Shown here piece after piece: positions 54,353 to 64,000 of a stretch of 64,000 bases of DNA. Position 1 is the stretch's first letter. Every line of letters starts with the position of its first letter. Source of the stretch: Undaria pinnatifida (lineage: Eukaryota; Sar; Phaeophyceae; Laminariales; Alariaceae); assembly GCA_012845835.1 (NCBI GenBank), contig JABAKD010000027.1:13252487-13316486 (forward strand). Direction: 5' to 3'. The notes under the pieces are model-generated. The model was not told the origin of the DNA. It searched no databases and worked only from the letters and a program-made list of their open reading frames with translations. Both the position numbers and the translations under genes were made by a program.

Positions 54353-57059
54353 GGCAGCGGTGGTGGAGTCGTCTGCGCTGCTTGGTCTAGTTCTGCTTGA
54401 CCACGGAAGAAAGTGGCGATTTTTTCCAGCCCCTCTTTTGTTGGTTCTTCGTGTGGGGTAAAGGGGGGAGGGGGTGGGTGACTCTGCTCCATCCTTGTTG
54501 GTTTGCTGTGTGGTCCGTTTATTTTTGCGTTTTTTTGCGTCTGTTCTCTTTTCCTTTTTATATGCTCCTTGCTTCTTCTGCTTTTGTTTTTGTTGATCAT
54601 CGCTCTTCTTGCCCCGTGCCTGCCTTGTGTCGTTTGTTTTGCCGATTTCTGGTTGGTTTTCGTCGAGTGGTTGTAGCCGGCCGGCTTCGGTTACGTACAT
54701 ACATTGAATACACCCTTTCGGAGGCGAAGCTCTGCAAGGGGCTTTACGGAAAAGGTCTGACTGATGTGTTGCTATTTGTTTCTTACTGTTTCTACTATAA
54801 AATATAGTATGATTTCTACTATGTTGTGGTCGTTGTTGCTTCTTTCGTACGTAGCTGGGTTCACGACGCTACTGTTTACCGGTGAAATTGCATTGCACTG
54901 CGGTGGTACGCAGTGCTCTGCTTCTCTGTACAACATTTCAATCTTCTAAATTAAGGTTATTTATGGTTACCCCCCCGCGTGCCGCGATAATCTCTCGCCC
55001 GCGATCGTTTGTCATATCTTGTATTGTGTGGTGGGGGGTGATGATATTTCGTAATGATGTTTGCTTCCCATGTGCCTCCGATCTCTACTGGGTCGGAGCA
55101 TACCACCATCGCCCGTCGCAGCGCGAGCAACTGAGGTGGCAGGGGAAAACGTGCAGCGTGCAGCTGCGGTGCGCTTGAAGCGCATTATTCGAGCAACCTC
55201 CGGGAGGCTGCGCGAACCGTGTTTGGTGCTCTGGTTTCTCTTGGAGAAAGTTCCTGATGATGGACAGAATTTGAGTTGTTGAAGAAAGCTTGCGTCGTAA
55301 TCGTGAGAGCGACTATGGAGCAGCGCTCACTGTAGCAACTCTGGCAGGTGGCAGGGTATGCACATGTATGTAGAACAGATGATTTATTGGATGCTGCACG
55401 GGGACAGCAGCAGCAGTAGTTGTTGATGTGGTATTAATAGTAGTGCTTCCTACGCAGTACGGAGCAAGGAGAAGCTAATTATAGCAGTCCCACAATATTA
55501 ATAGGAGCAACTGGGGTACGGTGCGAACACGTGCAATAGTTACACCGCAGTTCACCGTGGTACAGCCAGTCGCCGTCGGTCGCCCAATTGCTCTTGGCAC
55601 TTTTTTTGTCGTAGGCCTTGGGCCGGCTGGGCCGCGTCTTCGTCGGTTGTGTGCTGTTGGTCGCACCGTCGCTTTGTCGGTATCACTTGGCACGCACACG
55701 CACGCAGTCTAAAAAATGATAATTTGGAGTCCTCTGTTTTCGATTTTCGCTCTCTTGGTTGCGTCCCACTTCGCAAAGCAAAATATGAACAGAACGCGAA
55801 TTTGCTCCTCCTTTTTGGGTCTGAAATCCAAGAAGTATCATTGTTGTCACCCGGGCGATTTCGACCGGAGTCGACTTTTCTTTGGCGTGCGAACCAAAAG
55901 TATTCATTGTGCGTTTCCTAGACGATTGTCTGATCTATTATCCAATTGCAAGCTTCTATTGTTGCAAGCTAAGGTGTTTTGCACTGAACAGGACCTCGCA
56001 CGTAGGATATATTAAGCACACCGAATATAAAGGATTCTGGAACGTGGAAACTCCCACTCCCGCTTGGTGGCCCGTCCGGTCTTCCGAGCAATTCCGCCAT
56101 GTTCGTCTAGATAACCCGGCACTAATTTTCATGCCGCGAGCCGTTAGCCTATAGGCGGCCACGGCACACAAAGCCACATCGCCAGCAACAGTTTAAAGCC
56201 TCGTTCTTACAATCCCGTCTTCAATTTGTTTCGGGCCGAACAAGTAATAAAACTCCCGCCCGGTCCCGTCTCGATTGTTGGTTCTCCTACCGCGAAAAGC
56301 CTTGTTTTTTCGTGAAGCGTACAGCGACTCTGGGTACAACAGCCAATCATAATTGTACACGGCCACCCATCGGTGTGGTGTCCAAGAATAGCTGAAAATA
56401 CACCAAAAAATAAAAAATGTAACACATGGCAAACGCAAAACGAAGAAGAGTCAGTTAGTTGATTTTACGTCGGCCGCTGCTGATATATCGTTGCTGTTCT
56501 GCATCAACAAAGTCCAGCTTTTAAGCCACAAAGTACACCCAAGACTATTACATCCGAGACCGGATCACTTTGTTGCTATGAGTGTGTGGGGGAGTTATCG
56601 TGGATATCGTCTCGATCGATCCCCCATTTTATAAAAAAAAAAATCAAGGGCGTCAGCCGTGAGTTCGACGAATTTCAGGTCAATACTCATCTTTGCAAGC
56701 TGCGTTGTTGGCACTTGTAATATACAATATAGGTGAGTCCGTATCTAAGTTGCTGTAACGAGCAACCAGGATGCTTCAACTGGAGGCTTTACGTGACACG
56801 TATATATATCGTTTGGCTTCGAATTTCCTTTGATCTTCGGGTGGGGTCGATAGCCAACGACATGCTTGCTTTCTTTGTCCCGAATTGCTTTCCCCACCCA
56901 ACAAAGGCTGTCTCTCACCACGTAACACTCTTGCTTACCTCGAGCGCATTTAAAGCGTGCCTGCGACGGGAGCTTCTCGACGGTCTTGGCCCCCCACCCT
57001 ATACAGACAAACTCTCCGCTTGGTACTGGTCTGGACGTTCGCCGCGCATCGCAGTAAAC

Positions 57060-58400
57060 CCTGGCCCCGCAGCACTGCACAACACCCCCCCTGTGCGACG
57101 CATGACTGTTGTCGATGCCAAGCGAGCATCCCAGTCACGGCCCGGTAACAGCGTGTGCGGCTAAAGGGATTGCGACCCTTGACCGAGGTTCAGATTTAAT
57201 CGCCAAACGGACCCCGGATTGTGCTTTTATTAGAAAAATACCAAAACCCCTTAGCTATCTATGCAGTCAGCGCTGACTGCTAGCTTAATGGTCAAGGTGT
57301 ATCTCTAGTAGCGCCTTCCATGCGACGGACCCCCGCCCCTTCCCGGCGCCTCGGCGCTGGAATACCCCCCCTGCTCGACGCATAGATGTCATCCGGTCCA
57401 AAGCAGGCATCCCGGTCACGAACCGGTAACAGCGGTTTGCCGTCCACTAAAGATCTCCTCTAATCTCGCTTGGCGCGGGTCGTTGCAACACCTCCCCTTG
57501 CCCGATGCATGACTGTCATTGGGTGCAAAGCGGACATTCCGGTCACGGCCCGGAAAATCGTGTGCGTCTTCCACACGACGGATCCCCTGTCCCTTCGTGG
57601 CGCGTCGGCGCTGCAACACCCCCCCTGCCCGACGCATAACTACTATCAGTCCAAAATGGGCATCTCGATCACGGCCCGGTAATAACGTGTCAACACATCC
57701 TCCAATGTTCCGTTGCAACACCCCCGCAAGCCCGAAGCATGTGAACGTCGGGGATTCTGGCGACGGCCCGGCAACAGCATTGTGTTTGCCTTCCATACGA
57801 CAGATTCCCTTCCCCTTGCCAGCGTTCAGGCGGTGAAATACCCCCCCTGCCTAACGCGTGACCATCGTCAATGCAAAGCGGGCATCCCGGTCACGGCCGG
57901 TAACGTCATGTGGGAGTAACGCGTGACCATCGTCGATGCAAAGCGGGCATCCCGGTCACGGCCGGTAACGTCATATGGGAGTTCCGTACAACGGATACCC
58001 CGTCCTTTCCCCTCGCCCCGGTGCTGCAACATCCCCCCTACCCGACGCATATTTATCGTTGGTTCAAAGCGGGCATCCCCGTAACGACTCCGTAACAAGC
58101 GCCTTCGCCTTTCACTTAATAGACCCTCCATTTTTTCTTGGCGCGCGTCGCCGCAACACCTTCCCCCCCCGGCCCGACGATGTCAGCGTCGCTGCAGCGT
58201 ATTCGCCTGTCACTTAATGCGTGTTCCGTTCTTCCTAGGCGTCGCGTCGCTGGCACATCTCCGTGGGCGTCGGTTCCAAGGGAGCACTCTGGATAAATAG
58301 CCAATCTTCTGTTCTCCCTCGGGGGTCTGGCATTGGCACACAACCCCCAGTCCGACGCTTGTGAGCGTCGGCGTCAAAGACAGCAGGTGCTTGGGTAAAG
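57060..58400 (+). repeat. diverged tandem repeat of roughly 130 bp
   Basis: CACCCCCCCTGCCCGACGCA followed by AAGCGGGCATCCCGGTCACG recurs near 57084, 57362, 57489, 57618, 57719, 57839, 58029, 58157 and 58339, with spacings of about 100-130 bp or multiples. Within it a 65-bp piece is duplicated almost exactly (57852-57916 and 57917-57981). Confidence 0.75.
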
Positions 58401-58747
58401 TTCTCTAAAACCTAAATGTTTTGCTGTCTGTCCGTCTGAGCTTAGTGCCTTGACTTGTTGTGTAGCTCTCTCTTGTTCGTTCATGCGTGGTAGTCTACCT
58501 CCTGGTACAGAGCATGGAGCAGGTCCCCTCGCAGTTGTCTCACGCGCAAAATATCAAAGCATGACAACTCGCTCGTACGATCGCCCAACCAACACGAACA
58601 TGCACTGGGGATGAGCGCGACAATGTCATTCGTTGGCGCTGCACTGCAATTCCCCGGTGTCTACTGAGATGTCTGGGAAATTCGGATGTCTTCGGTTGGT
58701 CTCCCTATCCTCCTTTCTGCCCAGTCTTGAAGTCCCCCGAGGCGTGA

Positions 58748-58987
58748 CTATGGCGAAAACTTCTGTTTTTTCGGCAAACGATCCCAAAATACTGACTCCC
58801 GTACGGCAACGACTCTCGACAACCGGCGAACAGACAGGAGGTCTGCGACAATTCCCACCTTCCCGGGTGTGCCTTGTGGCTTCAGCGCCAAAATTTGGTC
58901 CACAAACCGCTTTGCAGGCTTGTTTATGTCCAGCTTTTCAATGTCAAACAAATCGATTTTCTCCGGGTCGAAGCATAGTGCGAGCAC
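58748..58987 (-). pseudogene. ORF remnant inside the 56.6-59.7 kb inverted-repeat unit
   Basis: The - strand frame reads LALCFDPEKIDLFDIEKLDI then NKPAKRFVDQILALKPQG and on to a stop at 58748. It is coding-like in composition but closed upstream by a TGA and has no convincing start. Its position between terminal inverted repeats suggests a leftover of an element-encoded protein. No family recognised. Confidence 0.3.
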
Positions 58988-59220
58988 CCATCAGTTAGTG
59001 TCTCTTTCCGCCCAGGAATCTGTCTTTCTTCTCAGCGGTCGAGACGTGAGCGGACGTGCGTTGACAAACACATACAGTCGGTCAGTTGGCTTGCGTCTAG
59101 CAGTCACCAAAATCGTGCCCTCGCGGTACCCTTTCGTCGGGCGTCAAGCACCACTACTTTTGTTTTGCTTCATTTGGTTGAAATGGGCGGGGAGGCGTCT
59201 TATTTTATTCATAGCCGTAG

Positions 59221-59350
59221 GCGCATAGCCACACACCCTCGCATATCTAAAATGCCGGGACGGAGCACGTCAGATTTTCACCGATCAGGCAGACATCGCG
59301 TGCACGAAGTGCGAAGCGCCGTGTGACGTATTCAGCGACTCGCATGTAGG
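59221..59350 (-). repeat. dispersed repeat family J, inverted diverged copy
   Basis: The reverse complement contains GACGTGCTCCGTCCCGGCAT and GTTCACCCTACATGCGA, matching the two kinase-intron copies but more diverged. Confidence 0.65.
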
Positions 59351-60039
59351 GTGAACAGCATCCTGCGAAGAATCACTTGTGAGGCAGACTTCGGCGCGAC
59401 GAAGGTCACGGCATACAACCGTTATTTTCTCGTTGATAATGTTTTACTGCGGTACTTCGAAGTATGTATTTAATATATTGCTGCTAACACTGGCGAATCA
59501 TAACAACTTGTCACCTTGGGCTGAAGTATGTTCATCAGTGGGGGCTAACATTATAACGAATTGCTGTTGATATTCACCCTGACAACATCCGCAGGGCAAA
59601 CGAGCGGCCGGTGTATCACTTAGCTGGCAAAGATGAGTATCGACCCTAAATTTATCGAAATCACAGCTGACGCTGTTACATTCATTTTTCATACAAAAAT
59701 AGCCACAACCCAAGGCCAACCAACCCAAGAAAAAAAATAGGCTAGAATATAAAGAACGACCGGGCAACGCATTGTAGTTGTTAGTATTTTTTTTCTACCG
59801 ATTTTTCGTGGGTTAGGCTGGCCTTGGATAGTGACGGTTTCAATATATTAGTCTCATTAATAATTGTGCTTGCCATCCGAAAATGTGCAGTATGAGGTGT
59901 CGACGTTGATTGCTCAAAACATTTCCGAAAGAAGAATGCCTCGGGAAAAAAAAATAAAATCTACATACAGTAGTATGTATGCACAAAGTCTCAACTCCCT
60001 TCTATGCCTACTTCCCTCTTGAGCTTTATCTGCAATACT

Positions 60040-60130
60040 CTAGCCGGCGTCCCCGGTGGTCCAATAGTAAGCCGCGTAACTAATGAGGTCAAGGTCGTAG
60101 GTTCGAATCTCACATGGGAATCTCACAAGG
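60040..60130 (+). mobile_element. tRNA-like SINE head
   Basis: CCCCGGTGGTCCAATAGTAA and a B-box GTAGGTTCGAATCTCAC. The acceptor stem does not pair, so not a functional tRNA. Confidence 0.5.
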
Positions 60131-60296
60131 GACTAAGTTGCCGTTGCCCCTTCTCAATACCCGCTCTTTACTTTACTTTTTGAAATCCTGAGCCGCATCG
60201 AAGCTGCGTCCCCGCGCCATCGGGGTGTGGATCTGTCATCCCCCCCTGCCTGCTCCTTTTCTCGCTTCCTGGCGGTCCCTGAGCTGGAGTTTGGAG

Positions 60297-60472
60297 CGCG
60301 ACACCCTCCTCGAAATGGCGATACGTGCTGTCACAAAGACGATTTGCAGCAGACGTTTCTTCACCGCCCCCTTCCTTGTCATCGCGCAACACCCTCCTCG
60401 AAATGGCGATCTGTGCAGTCACAAAGACGATTTGCAGCAGACGTTTCTTCACCGCCCCTTTCCTTGTCATCG
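60297..60472 (+). repeat. 88-bp tandem duplication
   Basis: Two copies (60297-60384, 60385-60472), ACCCTCCTCGAAATGGCGAT ... CCTTCCTTGTCATCG, with only a few differences. Confidence 0.85.
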
Positions 60473-60617
60473 ATTCACAATCCATCCCCCACACGGCTAT
60501 TACCATGATCGAAAATGGAACTGAATGCAGACGATAATAATACGGACAAATTAAACAACAGTCGGCGCCGCCGAAAAACGTTGTTTTTTTCGGGGGGTTT
60601 TGCTCATTCTATCTATC

Positions 60618-61030
60618 TTAAGGTATTGGTGGGGTATTAGTCCGTATGACCACTTGCAAAAGGTTAACCAATGGCTTAGCCCAACTAAGCCTTCTAACAC
60701 TCTTCCCCTCTGAAACGGCGGGATACCAGGTCGGCCGGGATCTACGGGCGGACCTGTCAATATCCAGGCGGTTTCATTTCCTGGGGATACCGAGGAGAGT
60801 ATTTTTCAAGTTCGACATGGGGGAAATCTGAAAAAGTATATTATGGTGGATGTGGGACTCGAACCCATGACCCAAAAAACCCATGGTCTGTCGACGACGC
60901 CATTTGTTAAGGTATTAGTGGGGTATTAGTCCGTTTGACCACTTGCAAAAGGTTGACCAAATAGCTTACCCAAACTAACCCTTAAAACACTCTCGCCCCC
61001 TGAAACGGCGGGATAGCAGGTGGCGTAGCA
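60618..61030 (+). repeat. pair of about 125-bp direct repeats
   Basis: GGTGGGGTATTAGTCCGTAT ... CTGAAACGGCGGGATACC at 60618-60730 is repeated at 60909-61020. An inverted fragment lies at 5170-5212. Confidence 0.75.
60844..60908 (-). other. tRNA 3'-half-like sequence
   Basis: On the - strand, ATGGGTTCGAGTCCCACATC could form a T arm. No matching 5' half of a cloverleaf is present. It lies between the two copies of the 60618/60909 repeat. Confidence 0.4.
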
Positions 61031-61670
61031 CGTAGGCTCTGCGCGTTGCTCTCTCTCCCAGTCGGCGTTCGAATAACGCGCAGCGGAACCACCAAAGTGT
61101 AGTTCGGCAGAATCGCCGAGGGCGCCCAAACCGGTCGCAGGGGCGGAGGGGAATTCCGAAGGGGTCGAGAGCCCTAAAAGCGGGAGACCCAAAGGCTCCG
61201 CTCGGTCGCGGGCTGCGGGATTGGTACCGTCGGGACAGGTGTTGGAGCTCGAGATGTGCTCGGGGCGGCACCCAAGGCAGCCGAGGGCGCAAAACGCGCG
61301 GCGGAGGGTCGACCCGAGAGGAAGACGTCCGCGGAACCCTGCCGGGTCTGAAACCATAGTCAACGGCAGGCTGCGCGGCGCCGGCCGCAGCGGCTGTTCT
61401 TCGGCGCGTCCGAGTGGAGATGCGGCCCGTACGCGACAGAGCCACTGAAGCCTCTGATGGGGGCGTAGGGGCCCTCGGGGGTAAGTCTGGCGGGGTAGCC
61501 CCGGAGGGCACCGCGAAAACCGGAGTGAGAGTGGAGTCGGCGGCAGGCCAAAATGGCGCGCGGCTGAGGCGGTCATCACCGGTACCGACGAAAGCAGAAA
61601 CACGGGCGACGAACCTCCCGGTGGGAGCAGAAAGGTCGTCAATCCTCATACGTGACCCGTGTGTGCAAAA
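61030..61670. other. GC-rich region with overlapping open frames
   Basis: Markedly GC-rich compared with its neighbours, giving long open frames on both strands (the longest on the - strand, 60975-61739). The peptides are Arg/Pro/Ala/Ser-rich without motifs. It may be the degenerate coding part of a retroelement related to the LINE remnant downstream. No frame is preferred. Confidence 0.35.
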
Positions 61671-61734
61671 ATCGCGAAAATTGCCTTCGCCTTCTCTTCT
61701 CCTTCTCCCTCCCCATACATGGCTCAGACGCGGG

Positions 61735-61850
61735 ACCACAAAGCAGGCTCTTCTCCACCCTCCCCACTACGGTACACACCTTCGTTTTTCTCGCAAGAAT
61801 AATTCAGCACGTTCTTCCCTCGTCGACTTGCGTCGAATTGTCTTGGTGGG
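61735..61850 (-). mobile_element. second tRNA-type SINE family, body fragment
   Basis: CTCTTCTCCACCCTCCCCAC and CTCGTCGACTTGCGTCGAAT match 29325-29430. No tRNA-like head. Confidence 0.5.
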
Positions 61851-62609
61851 GATGGTAGCTACCAACAGTAGTGCCGTCGATTTTCTATATTAATACCAAA
61901 CGTCGATCAATCGTACTTCATCGCACACTTTGACGTGAATCTGCGAGGGAAGACGTGCTGGACCCTTCTTGCTATAAAAACGAAGGCGTGTACCGTAGTG
62001 GGACGGGAGGAGAAAAGCTCCCTTGGTGACCCCGGGTTGAAGCTAGGTCTAGGGAGGGAGAAGGAGGAGAACAAGTGCGAAGATAATAGCTTTACGTTGA
62101 TCAGGTGACTTTATTACCTTACCTTTTTTTTTTCGTTTTCCCGGTATTGTAGCCAGACGGCTTCTAAGGGTACCTTCTTGTTGACCTTCCGTTTCAGCTT
62201 TTTCCGGCGTATCTCACGCCTCCAGCACCACCATCATTCGGTGTTCTCAATGAAATGGCAGCATTTCGGTGTTGTCCTTTTTCGCGTCCTCGCTCGACTT
62301 GCTTTGGTATGATAGCCTCTGCTTTCAGTTAGCTCGACCAAAAGGGCCTTACACGTAGCCTCTCAGGTCCCGCAATGCGGCCCCTGATTCCATTCCATCT
62401 CAGCGTACTGGTTCTTTTTTTTCTTTTCCTTTCGACCAATGGCCCCACATCAGCCTTCCAGGTCCAACGTTGCGGACCCTGCCATTGTTTCAGGCAGTGC
62501 CCCTTGCTTTCTCTTGTTTACTGGTTATTTCTCTTCGGCGTTTCGACAAATGGCCCCATGGCCCCACGCTAGCCTATTGACGGGTTCACCACTCCATGCT
62601 CCTCCGATG

Positions 62610-62960
62610 CCTCGGATACGGCGGAAACGTAAGCGCGACGATCACACCCTATTGTACGCCAACGCGCTTGCAAAGACAGCTTCCGAGAGCTTAGAGGTGA
62701 TAGTGCGCAAACGGAGGATACTGTTTGCGGGATTCGTGGCACGTCCGGGGGAGGAGCGTCTGCCACAGAGGGTGGTGTTTTGGGAGCTTGTTGAAGGTAA
62801 GGGCTACTCAGGGGGGCAGGAAAAGGACTGGATGGTGCACCTGAATGAGGACATGTCGGCCTTTGGAATGGAATTGGAAGGGTGGCGAAAGGCTGCACGG
62901 AAGACCGGCAGATGGTTTCGACGGGTAGAGGAGGGAGCAGAGTCATTCATGCGGAAATGA
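62610..62960 (+). pseudogene. LINE reverse-transcriptase C-terminal remnant
   Basis: Reads PRIRRKRKRDDHTLLYANAL, then RRILFAGFVARPGEERLPQR, KGYSGGQEKDWMVHL and GWRKAARKTGRWFRRVEEGA, ending FMRK and TGA. The order R-x-L-x-x-x-G-x-x-x-R...ERLP...GGQ-K-W...W is the conserved tail that follows the reverse-transcriptase domain in many non-LTR retrotransposons. The catalytic domain itself is absent, so the copy is 5'-truncated and inactive. The frame is open upstream to 62439 but that part (low complexity) does not look related. A poly-G run follows at 63060. Confidence 0.65.
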
Positions 62961-63581
62961 CATGACGCGGAGAGATGCAGGGTTGCGGAGCGACACGTAA
63001 AGACCGCGGCAGCGCCATCCACCATCGGAATCTCTAAGCGGCCGGAGGGAGGGGGGCGAGGGGGGAGGGGGGAAGGGGGGAGGGGTGGGGGGGGGGGGGG
63101 GGAAGGGGGGCGTCCTGCCCAAGGAACTGAAGTCTGGGCCTGGACGTCATCGTCTTAGAGTGTGTGGGCCTTCCAATGGCCGTCACAGTTAGAGTAACGC
63201 CGCCTTGACTTATTCGCCTTGTGCGTTCTCGCCCCAGTGCCATTGATGCACTTGATACACTCTATGAGCCCAATGCCGTCTTTAGTCAGTTCCTAGGGCC
63301 TGCCAGTACTTGTATCGTGTTTTTTTTTCTTTCCTTTCCTAGCTTCCTTTTTTTTCTATATTTTCTTCCCTTTTCGTTTCCTTGTTCGAATTATTTTCTT
63401 TTCGTTTATTTATTTCTTTTCTATTCTTTGTTTTTCCAGTCGGCTTGGTGAGTCTGTCGTGCGTATGCTTTTCCTTTCCTTTCCTTGCTTCCTATTCTTG
63501 CCTTTTCTTTTTTTTCCTATATTTTCCTTTCTTTTTTGCTTTCTTTGCTTTCTTTTATTTCTTTCTTTTCCTTTAACTGAC

Positions 63582-63942
63582 TTGAGCCTGACGTGCGTAT
63601 GCGTAGTGATAGGTACTACGTGTAAAACATATCAGGTACGTGGTAGTCTTTTCTGGGTGGCAAGCGGTGTAGTTGTTTTTTTCAGGCGCGAGTACAGTTA
63701 GACGTATGTACCAGTATGGACCTGGCACATCGTGGGCTGACTCCCGATCTTACTATTTTAATACTTGTCTGGCGGAGGCATGACTTGCGTCAGCTATGAC
63801 ATATGCGTGTACCACTTTTGGCTTGCTTGCGTTATTCCCTGAGGTATTCCTCCCTCCAGAGTGACTGGAGCCTGTCCAGTGACTACGGACTTGATTATGC
63901 GAGTTAATGTGAGAACAACAACAACAACAACAACAACAACAA
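63582..63942 (+). mobile_element. retroposon family D with short (CAA)n tail
   Basis: Aligns through GACGTGCGTATGCGTAGTGA and GGACTTGATTATGCGAGTTA to nine CAA units. Preceded by a T/C-rich tract as in the 15.9-kb copy. Confidence 0.75.
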
Positions 63943-64000
63943 TTTCTTAGTGCACTGGTTCTGTCTCTCTAGCCGTTCGACCAGTTGACCCACGTCAGCC

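Larger units (their letters stand above)
53620..56620. other. no gene recognised
   Basis: T-rich and GC-mixed sequence with CAG and GGT microsatellites. Frames at 55716-56015 (+) and 56154-55956 (both strands) are open but carry no motif and no clear splice sites. Confidence 0.3.
56630..59700. mobile_element. about 3.07-kb unit bounded by terminal inverted repeats
   Basis: The left tip at 56648-56705 (GCGTCAGCCGTGAGTTCGAC, AATACTCATCTTTGCAAGCT) and right tip at 59610-59690 (AGCTGGCAAAGATGAGTAT, AATCACAGCTGACGCTGTTA) are inverted over about 55 bp. Inside lie a tandem repeat (57060-58400), an ORF remnant and a family J fragment. It may be a larger relative of the foldback elements. Whether the two tips belong to one insertion is inferred. 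Confidence 0.5.

Noticed and set aside
60926..61739. Long - strand frames of 238 and 254 codons
   Set aside because: GC-rich DNA leaves many frames open; the peptides are Arg/Pro/Ser-rich without domains. Recorded as a GC-rich region instead.

Overview
This is a nuclear eukaryotic window, not a prokaryotic one. It has one well-supported intron-rich gene, a few exon-like fragments, and is otherwise mostly dispersed and tandem repeats. The kinase motifs ([17 protein letters not shown]), the long GT-AG introns (ten, 274 to 2385 nt, mean about 812 nt), abundant trinucleotide repeats and a repeat load of mainly non-autonomous elements suggest a stramenopile alga, most likely a brown alga or close relative. 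That placement is inference; no rRNA or organelle marker is present.

The main gene is a TKL-like serine/threonine protein kinase on the + strand, 38418-48908. I assembled eleven exons whose phases all agree, giving 2370 nt (789 aa) if the last exon runs to its in-frame stop. It has a Ser/Thr/Ala/Pro-rich N-terminal region and a complete catalytic domain (about residues 376-641) with a weakened glycine loop. Intron 1 contains an 86-bp minisatellite that copies the gene's own exon 1 / 5' splice-site junction.

Other coding signals are fragmentary. The best is a two-exon 3' end on the - strand (17867-18430) with good splice sites and no recognised family. Weaker ones are - strand exons at 20367-20923, a + strand first exon at 9557 facing a - strand exon at 10086-10226, a + strand exon at 30934-31202, and small candidates near 27.6, 32.1, 52.2, 53.5 and 58.8 kb. 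A 5'-truncated LINE reverse-transcriptase tail lies at 62610-62960.

The rest by region: 0-9 kb holds foldback arms, tRNA-derived SINEs, a poly(A) SINE nested in a foldback arm with an 11-bp target duplication, TTAA-flanked MITEs and a palindromic foldback element (6508-7464). 9-15.6 kb holds weak exons, a 75-bp satellite, C-rich degenerate repeats, two MITE families and a hAT-like MITE. 15.9-27 kb holds (CAA)n-tailed retroposons, more SINEs, and a second foldback element (23432-25378) with long poly-G/poly-C runs. 27-38 kb is sparse with scattered MITEs and a 45-bp minisatellite. 38-49 kb is the kinase gene. 49-56 kb is mostly unassigned. 56.6-59.7 kb is bounded by about 55-bp inverted repeats related to the foldback family and contains a diverged tandem repeat of about 130 bp. 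60-64 kb holds tRNA-like sequences, duplicated segments, the LINE remnant and a final (CAA)n retroposon.
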